DNA from: an uncultured Acetatifactor sp. | GTDB taxonomy: Bacteria; Bacillota; Clostridia; Lachnospirales; Lachnospiraceae | DNA length: 64,000 bases | Reading direction: 5' to 3' | Assembly (NCBI GenBank): GCA_947589075.1 | Contig: CANQBS010000005.1 | Coordinates: 18,527 to 82,526, forward strand | In this document: positions 39,389 to 48,011 of the stretch, in pieces | How the letters are laid out: the number at the start of each line of letters is the position of its first letter | Position numbering within the stretch: position 1 is the stretch's first letter | The notes under the pieces: generated by a model | Seen by the model: the letters and a program-made list of their open reading frames with translations, nothing else | What the model was told of the DNA's origin: nothing | Database searches by the model: none | Position numbers and translations under genes: made by a program

Positions 39389-41788
39389 TCAGGAGAAAAG
39401 AGGCAGAAATGCATCAGCTGTCAGTCTGTTCGAGCGCAGGCGCAGGATGAGGGCTCCGGTCTGAGGAGTCATATAGATCCTGCATCCTGCCCGGTTCAGA
39501 CGCTCCATAAGCTCCGGATGGGGATGCCCGTAGGAATTGTCCTCCCCGCAGGAAATCACCGCCAAACGGGGCTTCAAAAGCCGCAGCAGTTCCTCCGGCG
39601 TGGAATTGCGGGAACCGTGATGCGCCACCTTCAGCACCGAAATATTCTGTATGGACTGATCCTGCAGCGTCTTCAAAAGCTGTTCCTCCCCTTCTCCCTG
39701 AACGTCTCCCGTAAACAGCATGGAAAAAGATCCCTGGGAGAGCAGAAAGCACAGGGAATACTCGTTGGTATCCTGCAGAAGGCTTCCGGACCCAGGATGA
39801 AGACAGGTAAAAACCGTTTCCCCGCTTTTCCAGGCATCTCCCTTCGAAAGAAACATCAGCTTCACAGGACGGCTCCCGGCATACCGCTCCGCGGCATCCG
39901 TAAGCTCCGAAAAATCCTCCTTCCGCCTTTCTTCGGCCACATCCGGCAGAAAGATCCTTTCCACCCGGATCCCTTCCTTCGGCCCCTGCTCAAGGAGCTC
40001 CAGGATACCGTTATAATGATCCGCATCCGGATGAGAAATAAATACGGCGTCTATGCGGGAAACTCCCTGATACTTCAAAAAAGGGATCAGCGTATACTTC
40101 CCAATCTGCTGTTCTGAACTGCTGCCGCAGTCAAAAAGATAAGTCTCCCCTGCATTGGTTCTGACGAAAATCCCGTCCCCCTGTCCAACGTCCAGAAAGG
40201 TGACCTCCAGGTCGGCATGAAAACGAATCCCTATCAGGAGAACTGCCGCCGCAGGGATCGCCCACAGGCAGACCTCATACCTTTTCATTCTTCTTTTCCC
40301 GCCGGGCTCCCTCTTCTTCCAAAAACCGCCTGCCAGAATATATACTGCCATCAGAGCGTAAAATGCAATTACCTGCCAGCTTTGGGGGCATCCCGGCCTC
40401 CAGGTATGAAAGGGCAGGCGGTCAAACAGGCCGCACAGCCTCTCATAGCCCCCTAACACCAGACAGCCCGCAGCCGCAGAGGCCCTTGCCAGGGGCAGAA
40501 GGGTGTCCGGAAGCAGCATGGCCGTCAGCCCCGTCCCCATCACCACTCCCATAAAGGGCAGCACCATCAGATTCAGGAACAGAGAATACACCGGGATCTC
40601 ATAGTAAAAACACAAATGAACCGGCAGGGTAAAGATCGTGATCGCCAGTCCCGGCGCCAAAAGTTCCCGCAGTCTGAGGGCAAAGGGACGCCGGAAGGAA
40701 GATATCCCGTCCTTTCCGGGCTTTTCCTTCCCCTGCAGGACGGGCAAAAGCAGTCCGATCCCGCAGACGGAACCAAAGGACAGCAGAAACCCGCTGTGCC
40801 TTAAATACTCCGGCTGCCTAAGAAGCATCAGGATCCCCATAAACCCCAGGGCCGTCAGCATATCATAGCTTCTGCCCAGGAGTTCTCCCAGCATCCGGAT
40901 CAGATACATTCCGATGGCCCGGCAGGCGGAAATCCCCATTCCGGTCAAGAGCCCGTAGAAAATCAATACTGCGCTTCCAGTCAGGGCTGCCGGAAAAACG
41001 GAACAGCCCGTCCTCCGCAGCAGCTTATAGATCCCCATCCCTATCATCGTGATATGAAGACCCGAGATGCTCAGAATATGCACGATGCCGTTCCGTTTAT
41101 ACAATTCCTTCAGTTCACTGTCCAGGGAAGTTTTGTCGCCCAGAAGCATCGTACAGAGAATAGAGGCCTCTTTTCCCGGAAACAGACGGTACAGCCGCTT
41201 CTTCCAAAAATCCTGCAGCTGCCACAAAGACTCTTTCATGACAGAGTATTCCCTGCTTTCTTCAAGAAGCTCCGCTTTCTTCAAAGTTCCCCCTATCCCC
41301 GATATCCTGTAATATTCCGCAGAGTCAAATTCTCCCGGATTCCTTGCCTGGGAAAAATAAGAAAACTGACCCCTGATCTGCACAAGGGCGCCGATCCTGG
41401 GACGATAAGGCTGATCCAGCCTGCAGATGAGCCTGCCTGAAATGTCCGCAGCCGGGCTGTCCTGTATCTCTCCGGCTGTGTTCTTTTGAATGGAAATGCT
41501 CTTTTGAATTGATACGGAATCTAAAATAACCCACCACTGTTCCTGAGTTCCTGCAGAATGAAGCTCTGTACGGACCACTCTTCCTGTGGCGGTATAGGTC
41601 TCTCCTTCTTCCAAGAGAAAGCCTTCCTCTTTATCCAGGCCGTCGTTTCCATCCCCTCCATAATCTGCAATGACCTGCCCGGAAGGAGACGGCATCCATA
41701 TAAGGCGCCCCCATACAAACGCAGCGAACACCAGGGCAGCTGCGAAAAGCTTCCTCTTTACACAGATAAAATTTTTTATTTCTTTCAT
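39389..41788 (-). CDS. comEC: Competence DNA-uptake channel ComEC/Rec2
   Basis: A 799-residue membrane protein that moves single-stranded DNA into the cell. N-terminal DUF4131/OB region (~30-170), the polytopic Competence domain (~190-500, with HILSISGLHITMIGMGIY), and a C-terminal metallo-β-lactamase domain (~520-790: VTFLDVGQGDGIFVRT, ISHPDADHYNG, VLKVAHHGSRNSTPE). All three domains are present, so it looks functional. GAGAGG lies before ATG 41788. ComEA is encoded four genes upstream on the same strand. Confidence 0.94.
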   Translation of the reverse strand: MKEIKNFICVKRKLFAAALVFAAFVWGRLIWMPSPSGQVIADYGGDGNDGLDKEEGFLLEEGETYTATGRVVRTELHSAGTQEQWWVILDSVSIQKSISIQKNTAGEIQDSPAADISGRLICRLDQPYRPRIGALVQIRGQFSYFSQARNPGEFDSAEYYRISGIGGTLKKAELLEESREYSVMKESLWQLQDFWKKRLYRLFPGKEASILCTMLLGDKTSLDSELKELYKRNGIVHILSISGLHITMIGMGIYKLLRRTGCSVFPAALTGSAVLIFYGLLTGMGISACRAIGMYLIRMLGELLGRSYDMLTALGFMGILMLLRQPEYLRHSGFLLSFGSVCGIGLLLPVLQGKEKPGKDGISSFRRPFALRLRELLAPGLAITIFTLPVHLCFYYEIPVYSLFLNLMVLPFMGVVMGTGLTAMLLPDTLLPLARASAAAGCLVLGGYERLCGLFDRLPFHTWRPGCPQSWQVIAFYALMAVYILAGGFWKKREPGGKRRMKRYEVCLWAIPAAAVLLIGIRFHADLEVTFLDVGQGDGIFVRTNAGETYLFDCGSSSEQQIGKYTLIPFLKYQGVSRIDAVFISHPDADHYNGILELLEQGPKEGIRVERIFLPDVAEERRKEDFSELTDAAERYAGSRPVKLMFLSKGDAWKSGETVFTCLHPGSGSLLQDTNEYSLCFLLSQGSFSMLFTGDVQGEGEEQLLKTLQDQSIQNISVLKVAHHGSRNSTPEELLRLLKPRLAVISCGEDNSYGHPHPELMERLNRAGCRIYMTPQTGALILRLRSNRLTADAFLPLFS

Positions 41789-41822
41789 TTTGATCCAACC
41801 TCTCTGAATGCAGCCGACAGCC

Positions 41823-42755
41823 TTAATTCAGAGTGGTGACGATATCCAGATTTCGCACAAATACCGTGCTGAAGCTATATTTTTCCCGGTAAGTGCCGGA
41901 AGTATCCCCATTAATGGAAAGCTGAACCTTATTCACTGTACCCAGCTCTGCCAGGGAGTTTACAATGGAATAAATGGTGACATCTGCCGACACATTATAA
42001 ATCTGAGTCAAAAAGGAATCGTTCAGATTCACATAGCAGATACCATCCCTTGTCCGCACCGATACGATCTGGGTATCCGGATTGATGGTGGGAAATACTT
42101 CCCCTGACACATCCATTCCGGGCCCCAGGATCAGCTGCTCCACAACGAGACGTTCCAGAGGGATATTGGTATTGTATGCCATTTTCCGGTTAACCTCTAT
42201 CAGACCGTCTCCCGCCTCATTGGCAAAATACAGGGTCAGATCAGCCATTTCATAAGTGCTGATCTCCTTTCCCAGGTTATTGATAAACTGATCCGCGCTC
42301 ATTCTTCCAACCAGATTATTCAGATTATCATAAAGAGGGCTGCCCTCCACCGTGATCTCCACAGTATTCACGCCTTCGATCTGGGTCAGGGAACAGACAA
42401 TGGCGGCCCGCACCAGAACCTCCTGGGATACAGACAGATTCTTGTAGCCGTCGCTCAGATCCAGGACCAGGGCCCCGTTATCCACCTCATGATGAAGCAC
42501 GGAAATCCCCATAAGGGACAGATTTTTATATTCCAGCTTTTCCGAAGAAGAGCCTACAAGACAGGACAGCATCTCCTCGATCTGACCCTCCATGCTGTCC
42601 TCCTGGAGCTCATATTCCCGGACCTCCACCCTGGTCTCAGTATTGCTGAGAAAATAGATTTGAAACAGCTTATCCGGATCTACCTCTTCCTGACTGCATG
42701 CCGCCAACAGCATAAGGCAAAACAGCATTTGAAGCAAAATCATTCCTTTTTTCAT
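41823..42755 (-). CDS. GerMN-domain lipoprotein
   Basis: A 310-residue lipoprotein: signal MKKGMILLQMLFCLMLLAAC with the lipobox LAAC. Two GerMN (sporulation/germination) domains follow (~45-160 and ~180-305), each with a typical VNLNDSFLTQIYNVSAD-like or LDLSDGYKNL segment. ATG 42755 has GAGGAAAG before it; the frame runs nine codons further upstream. It directly follows the histidine kinase gene. In Actinobacteria the GerMN lipoprotein LpqB sits in this same position behind MtrAB and modulates the kinase. Confidence 0.87.
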   Translation of the reverse strand: MKKGMILLQMLFCLMLLAACSQEEVDPDKLFQIYFLSNTETRVEVREYELQEDSMEGQIEEMLSCLVGSSSEKLEYKNLSLMGISVLHHEVDNGALVLDLSDGYKNLSVSQEVLVRAAIVCSLTQIEGVNTVEITVEGSPLYDNLNNLVGRMSADQFINNLGKEISTYEMADLTLYFANEAGDGLIEVNRKMAYNTNIPLERLVVEQLILGPGMDVSGEVFPTINPDTQIVSVRTRDGICYVNLNDSFLTQIYNVSADVTIYSIVNSLAELGTVNKVQLSINGDTSGTYREKYSFSTVFVRNLDIVTTLN

Positions 42756-42809
42756 CTTTCCTCGCATTCTGGCGCCGATCAAGCGACATTTGATTCAAGG
42801 GGAATCCTG

Positions 42810-44318
42810 TCAGGCATTCGGCGGCGCAATATAATTGATGGGTATTTTTACCAGGAAAGTAGTTCCTTCCCCTTCCTTGCTGGTAACGGTGATAGATCCC
42901 CTGTGCATCAGCACCGCGCTCTTGGTAATGGCCAGTCCCAGTCCGGTTCCTCCGATTTCCCTGGAATGAGATTTATCCACGCGATAGAACCTCTCATAGA
43001 TCTGGGTCAGGGAATCCTCCGGAATACCGATGCCGGAGTCGCTGACCTCCAGGCTGAAATACTGATGATCCGCGTCCAGCACCACCTTCACCCATCCATG
43101 CTCTTTATTATATTTGATGGCATTTTCCACCAGATTGGATATCACCAGGGTGAGCTTTACTTCATCCACCTCGGCCATGACCACACGATTGCTCTCAAAG
43201 ATGACCTCCACATCCCTTTTTCTGGCAAGAGGGCGAAGGCGTTTTAAGATAAGCTCTGTCAGATCGTTGATACTGATGGATACAATATTCATCTCCTGGA
43301 CATGCTTATCCATTTTCACAATGGAAAGCAGGTCATTGATGATCTGGTTTTCCCGGTCGATCTCGGAAACAATATCCCCCAGGAACTCCCGATAATATTC
43401 AACCGGCACATTTTCCTGGGTAAGAAGAGAATCTGCCAGCACCTTCATGGATGCCATGGGTGTTTTCAGTTCATGGGATACATTCGCCACAAACTCCTGC
43501 CTGGAATCGTCCAGGGCCTTTTTGGAACGCAGCAGCTGATTGAAGGCATCTATGATATGTACCGTTTCCACGTACTCCCGCACGTCGATGGCTTCATCGC
43601 TGTAGCCCTCCGCCACTTCGTTGATCGCTTCCGTCACCTTATTAAAAGGACGTGTCAGCACATAAGACAATACGATGGCCAGTGCCACTATGACCATGAT
43701 GACGATCATCTCAATGATCAGGGACTGCCTGTAGAGAAGTTCCATGGTTTCCGTAATGCTTTCGCTGGAAATGCTGGTCACCATGACGCCTTTTACAATA
43801 TTGAGATTTTCGCCTGGATTGTTTTCCGAAGGGATCGTATATACGATAGGAGTGGTCAGCTCTATATAGCCGTTCCGGGCATCATAATTAAACAAACGCT
43901 CTCCCCGGAAACTGAGGATCACTTCCTCCGAGATGATCGTCTTGCCTTCATTCAGACCATATGTATCTTTGATAATAGAAAAATTGGAATTAATGATCAG
44001 TATTCTTCCGTCATAGATCCCTGACAGCATGTCCAGCTCCGCGTCGATCACCCTTTTGTTGGCCGCAGTCTGCTGGTCTGTCAGCTGATAATTTTCCAGG
44101 TAATTATTGGTCACCAAGTGTCCTGCTATGGTGGTCAGCATATCCTGTACTGTCTCCTGTCTGAGACGCACAGCCCTTTCCTCATAATCCCCTATGATGG
44201 CGTAACGCATCATGATCCCGGGGATGATCCCTACCAGCAGGATCAGAATAAAAATCCGGCTCCGCAGGCTGCGGAGCCGGAGGATCTGGAGGATATAATC
44301 CTTCACTTTTATCAGCAT
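42810..44318 (-). CDS. Sensor histidine kinase (MtrB/WalK/PhoR-like)
   Basis: A 502-residue kinase. Helix 1 (~22-41), a long outside sensor domain (~42-190), helix 2 (~195-218), HAMP (RPFNKVTEAINEVAEGYSDE), the phospho-His box ANVSHELKTPMASMKVLADS, N box VISNLVENAIKYN and G box IGGTGLGLAITKSAV. The start has GGAGCGG before it. It lies 11 bases after the response regulator and 54 before the GerMN lipoprotein. Confidence 0.94.
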   Translation of the reverse strand: MLIKVKDYILQILRLRSLRSRIFILILLVGIIPGIMMRYAIIGDYEERAVRLRQETVQDMLTTIAGHLVTNNYLENYQLTDQQTAANKRVIDAELDMLSGIYDGRILIINSNFSIIKDTYGLNEGKTIISEEVILSFRGERLFNYDARNGYIELTTPIVYTIPSENNPGENLNIVKGVMVTSISSESITETMELLYRQSLIIEMIVIMVIVALAIVLSYVLTRPFNKVTEAINEVAEGYSDEAIDVREYVETVHIIDAFNQLLRSKKALDDSRQEFVANVSHELKTPMASMKVLADSLLTQENVPVEYYREFLGDIVSEIDRENQIINDLLSIVKMDKHVQEMNIVSISINDLTELILKRLRPLARKRDVEVIFESNRVVMAEVDEVKLTLVISNLVENAIKYNKEHGWVKVVLDADHQYFSLEVSDSGIGIPEDSLTQIYERFYRVDKSHSREIGGTGLGLAITKSAVLMHRGSITVTSKEGEGTTFLVKIPINYIAPPNA

Positions 44319-44329
44319 GGTCCGCTCCG

Positions 44330-45025
44330 TTACACGTTAAAAAAATAATAGCCTATGCCCCATTTTGTATGCACATATCTGGGTTCACTGGGATTGTCTT
44401 CTATTTTTTCCCGAAGCCTTCTGATATGCACGTCCACTGTTCTCACATCTCCCGGATAATCAGAACCCCAGACGATCTTCAGAAGATTCTCCCTGCTGTA
44501 TACCTTATTGGGATTCAGCATCAAAAGCTCCAGCACTTCAAATTCCTTGGTAGTCAGTCCGATCTCACGCCCGTCGATATAAGCTCTCCTGCCTTCGCAG
44601 TCCAGCTTAAGGCTTCCGCTCTCGATCATCCTGGGTGCTTCGCTGCCGCCCTTCTTGGGCTCGATCCGCCTCAGGATGGCTTTCATACGGGCTTTGACCT
44701 CCAGAATATTAAAGGGTTTGGTAATATAGTCGTCCGCTCCATATTCCAGCCCCAGGATCTTATCCATATCGTCACCTTTCGCTGTCAGCATAATGATGGG
44801 GACATTGGAAAACTCCCTGATCTGCTGACATACCTCAAACCCTGTCAGCTTCGGAAGCATTACGTCAAGCAAAATAATATCATACTGATTGCTGCGGGCA
44901 AGCTCCAGCGCCTCTTCTCCGTCATAGGCGCAGTCCACCTGCATGTCATCCTGCTCCAGACTGAAACGGATTCCCTTCACGATCAGTTTTTCATCATCCA
45001 CGATCAATACTTTCTTGCCTGCCAT
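44330..45025 (-). CDS. OmpR-family response regulator
   Basis: A 231-residue regulator: receiver with VDDEK, the phosphorylation site YDIILLDVMLPKLTGFEVC, MLTA switch and YGADDYITKPF; winged-helix domain with LTTKEFEVLELLMLNPNKVY and TVDVHIRRLREKI. It is close to the WalR/MtrA branch in pattern. GGAGGAG precedes the ATG. It starts 28 bases after the comEA stop and is followed by its kinase. Confidence 0.95.
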   Translation of the reverse strand: MAGKKVLIVDDEKLIVKGIRFSLEQDDMQVDCAYDGEEALELARSNQYDIILLDVMLPKLTGFEVCQQIREFSNVPIIMLTAKGDDMDKILGLEYGADDYITKPFNILEVKARMKAILRRIEPKKGGSEAPRMIESGSLKLDCEGRRAYIDGREIGLTTKEFEVLELLMLNPNKVYSRENLLKIVWGSDYPGDVRTVDVHIRRLREKIEDNPSEPRYVHTKWGIGYYFFNV

Positions 45026-45053
45026 TTTCCGATCTCCTCCAAAGTGATTATAG

Positions 45054-45677
45054 TTATACAGTAATAAGATCCTTCAGCTTTCCAAATGCGCCTTCCTTGA
45101 TGCCCGGCACCTTCATGAGATCCTCGATCCGGCTAAAAACACCGTTCTTCTCACGGTACGCGATGATATCCGAAGCCCTGCTTTCCCCGATCCCGGGCAG
45201 CGTACACAAAAGCGCGGCATCTGCAGTATTGATATTCACCAGTCCGCTGCCGCCTGCATCCCCCTGCTCCAATGCCATTCCCTCTTCCGCAGTGGGAATA
45301 TAAAGCTTTTCACCGTCTGTCAGGGGCGCCGCCAGATTTACATAATCTGCGTCTGCATCTTCCCGCATACCTCCCGCGGCCACTACTCCCGCTTCGGCGC
45401 GGCTCCCCTCGGGAAGCTCCACCACCCCCGGCTGATTTACGGCTCCGCACACAAAAACATAGATCAAAGCCGGCGATGACTCTTCCACGGGAATCTCTCC
45501 GGATGTAAATCCAACTGTTTCTTCCTTATTTTCCCCGGCCGCTTCAGTCTTCCCAAGGCTGTCCAGGCAAAACATCTCCTCCGGCTCCCTTCCGCATCCT
45601 GCAAGTCCGCCGGACATGACCAGAACCAGGATAGAAACAAAAAATATCCTGCCGATCCTTATGAATTTTTTTGACAT
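45054..45677 (-). CDS. comEA: Competence protein ComEA, lipoprotein form
   Basis: A 207-residue DNA receptor that hands DNA to ComEC. It has a signal with lipobox (ILVLVMSGGLAGC), an acidic spacer, an SLBB domain (~78-135: IYVFVCGAVNQPGVVELPEG) and the helix-hairpin-helix DNA-binding domain (~145-207: INTADAALLCTLPGIGESRA, then VFSRIEDLMKVPGIKE). B. subtilis ComEA is held by a membrane helix; here a lipid anchor is predicted. First gene of the comEA-regulator-kinase-GerMN-comEC run, with its own promoter. Confidence 0.92.
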   Translation of the reverse strand: MSKKFIRIGRIFFVSILVLVMSGGLAGCGREPEEMFCLDSLGKTEAAGENKEETVGFTSGEIPVEESSPALIYVFVCGAVNQPGVVELPEGSRAEAGVVAAGGMREDADADYVNLAAPLTDGEKLYIPTAEEGMALEQGDAGGSGLVNINTADAALLCTLPGIGESRASDIIAYREKNGVFSRIEDLMKVPGIKEGAFGKLKDLITV

Positions 45678-45782
45678 AGCTCCTCTCTCCTTTCTCCCTG
45701 ACTTTCCCTCTAAATCCTTCCTTTTAAACGGATCTGCGCAAAGTCCGGTTGAAGAGCCGGAGTGCCTCTCTATGCTATCTTC

Positions 45783-45811
45783 ATTTTATATGAAACCCTG
45801 AAATTTTACAA
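45783..45811 (-). promoter_or_regulatory. comEA promoter
   Basis: Minus strand TTGTAA (45806-45811), 17 bases, TAAAAT (45783-45788), ~105 bases before the comEA start. Confidence 0.55.
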
Positions 45812-45850
45812 GTAAATTTCCTTAATATTTCTTTAATCTTGTTATACAGT

Positions 45851-46906
45851 TCAGCCAGCCGCCGGATCTCCCTCTATTTTATCAATATCCCGGATCAGCT
45901 GCTCCACCGCTTCTTCCGCAGTAGCCCAGCTGGTGCAGAAGCGCACTGCGCTGTGAGTATCGTCTATACGTTCCTGATAGGAATAACAGTATTTTTCCGA
46001 AAGCCATTCCAAATCCTTGTCGGGAAGAATGGGGAACAACTGGTTTGTGCGGCTCTTCACAAGAAAAGGAATCTTCTTTCTATCGAAGGCTTCGCGGATC
46101 CGGTCCGCCAGCCTGTCTGCATGCCTGGAGATCTCCAGATAAAGATCATCCTCAAACAATGCAAGGAATTGTAGACCCAGGAGCCTTCCCTTTGCCAGCA
46201 TCCCGCCCCTCTGCTTCATAATATACCTGAAATCCTGCCGCAGAACCGGATTGGAAATGACCACTGCCTCTCCAAAGAGGGCGCCCACCTTGGTTCCCCC
46301 GATATAAAAGACATCGCAGAGTCTGGCCAGATCCTGCATGGTTACATCATTGCCTTCCGCCGCCAGGCCATATCCCAGCCTCGCTCCATCTATGTATAAA
46401 TATAATCCGTCCCTGCGGCATACCTCAGCTATCTCTTCCAGCTCTTTTAAGGTATACAGGGTTCCCAGTTCGGTGGGCTGGGAAAGATACACCAGCTTGG
46501 GCTGTACAATGTGCTCAAAGGCATCATCCCTCACATGGGCCTGATAACACTCATCTATCTGAGACGCCGTGATCTTGCCTTCCTTTGCGGGAAGCACCAG
46601 CACCTTGTGGCCGCCCGCCTCGATCGCCCCCGTCTCATGGACATTGACATGTGCTGTTGCGGCTGCCGCTACTCCCTGATGAGGGCGCAGGGCCGCCGCA
46701 ATGACGATGGCGTTGGTCTGGGTCCCGCCCACCAGGAAATGCACCGCAGCATCCGGAGCCTGACACTTCCTGCGGATCAGCTCTTCCGCCGCTCTGCAGT
46801 ACGGATCACAGCCGTAGCCCTCCGTCTGCTCCATGTTCGTTTCCACCAGGCGCTGCAATACCTTTTCATGGGCGCCTTCATTATAATCACAGTTAAAATA
46901 GATCAT
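45851..46906 (-). CDS. ltaE: Low-specificity L-threonine aldolase (β-eliminating lyase family)
   Basis: A 351-residue PLP enzyme cleaving threonine to glycine and acetaldehyde. It shows FNCDYNEGAHEKVLQRL, VHFLVGGTQTNAIVIAAAL, AHVNVHETGAIEAGGHKV, LYIDGARLGYGL and the PLP lysine in FYIGGTKVGALFGEA. Glycine made here and by GlyA joins the folate cycle. It is convergent with nothing; the comEA promoter lies just beyond its stop. Confidence 0.9.
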   Translation of the reverse strand: MIYFNCDYNEGAHEKVLQRLVETNMEQTEGYGCDPYCRAAEELIRRKCQAPDAAVHFLVGGTQTNAIVIAAALRPHQGVAAAATAHVNVHETGAIEAGGHKVLVLPAKEGKITASQIDECYQAHVRDDAFEHIVQPKLVYLSQPTELGTLYTLKELEEIAEVCRRDGLYLYIDGARLGYGLAAEGNDVTMQDLARLCDVFYIGGTKVGALFGEAVVISNPVLRQDFRYIMKQRGGMLAKGRLLGLQFLALFEDDLYLEISRHADRLADRIREAFDRKKIPFLVKSRTNQLFPILPDKDLEWLSEKYCYSYQERIDDTHSAVRFCTSWATAEEAVEQLIRDIDKIEGDPAAG

Positions 46907-46951
46907 ATCCTCATTTTCCTCCCATTCTGCCGCCGGTCAGGCCACATTGAT

Positions 46952-48007
46952 TCAATGGAAATATTTTGCCGACAGCTTTCCATAACCCCTCACCGCTGCC
47001 TGTTTTATGAATTCCAGAAGCATCGAATACAGCAGACTGGTTATCAGCAATAACAGGAAGGTGATCCCCGCATACCTGAAACGATAAATGAACTGCTGCC
47101 ATAACGATTGATAAAAGAAGGTATGTATCAGGAAAATATTCCGGGAATGTTTTCCGATAAAAGCCAGGATGTCTCTTAAGACAGGGACCCTTCCCATCAC
47201 CACGCCCGCAAAATAGATCAAAAACAAGGCAATGGGCGCGTCTGTCAGCCAGATATAATAAGTATGGATAATATAATTCTGACGGAGCATCACACACACA
47301 ATAAACCCTGCTATACAAAGGACCCATTGCAGCAGCGGATTAAGCCTCTGGTTCTTCAGCCGGTCCAGCCATTTTCCATGAGCGGCGCAGACCCCAAATA
47401 CCGCCACGAGCAGATAACGCTGCATGGAATCAGATAAGGTCACCACAAAGGGCAAAAAGCAGATCAGGAGCATGGCAATATTCCCTGTTTTCTTTACCAG
47501 CCAGTTCAGGACAGGGACCAGAAGGATCAGAAGATACGCCACTTCCATATACCACCATGTCATGTTCAGGGTGGGGGTATCAAAAAACTGGGATAACCCC
47601 AGGGCGTCTGTCAGCGCCAGGACGATCCCCTGTTTGTTCATTCCGTACAGAGCCCCGTAGTCAAATTTATACCACCAGAGAAGATTTACGCTCAGATAAA
47701 GCACCGCAAAATTCGCCATAAGCTTCGTAAGGCGTTTTGCAGCCTGGGCATAAGTCTCTTTTATGGTGATCTCCCCCTGCGCCATCAGACCGTTGGATAT
47801 CCCGAAGGCCGTAAGAAAAACAAAGACAGCGACGCAGATATTTCCGAACCTGGAAAACATTAAAAAGGTATTCAGGGAAAGGGGCGCATAATTTACCCCA
47901 AGAGAAGCAACCAGTTCTTCCGTTTCAAACAAATGGTACAGCAGCAGCAGCAATATGGCAAAACCCTTCGCCATATTTGTATTTTTCACGGTGAATGTTT
48001 TCTCCAT
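46952..48007 (-). CDS. Acyltransferase-3 family membrane protein
   Basis: A 351-residue integral membrane O-acyltransferase (about ten helices). It begins NMAKGFAILLLLLYHLFET, with the conserved His of the family in LYHLF, and contains AVFVFLTAFGISNGLM and FIGKHSRNIFLIHTFF. Such proteins acetylate surface polysaccharides or lipids. It starts four bases after the DUF6020-like gene stop, so both form one unit, likely for an envelope glycan. Confidence 0.88.
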   Translation of the reverse strand: MEKTFTVKNTNMAKGFAILLLLLYHLFETEELVASLGVNYAPLSLNTFLMFSRFGNICVAVFVFLTAFGISNGLMAQGEITIKETYAQAAKRLTKLMANFAVLYLSVNLLWWYKFDYGALYGMNKQGIVLALTDALGLSQFFDTPTLNMTWWYMEVAYLLILLVPVLNWLVKKTGNIAMLLICFLPFVVTLSDSMQRYLLVAVFGVCAAHGKWLDRLKNQRLNPLLQWVLCIAGFIVCVMLRQNYIIHTYYIWLTDAPIALFLIYFAGVVMGRVPVLRDILAFIGKHSRNIFLIHTFFYQSLWQQFIYRFRYAGITFLLLLITSLLYSMLLEFIKQAAVRGYGKLSAKYFH

Positions 48008-48011
48008 AACT

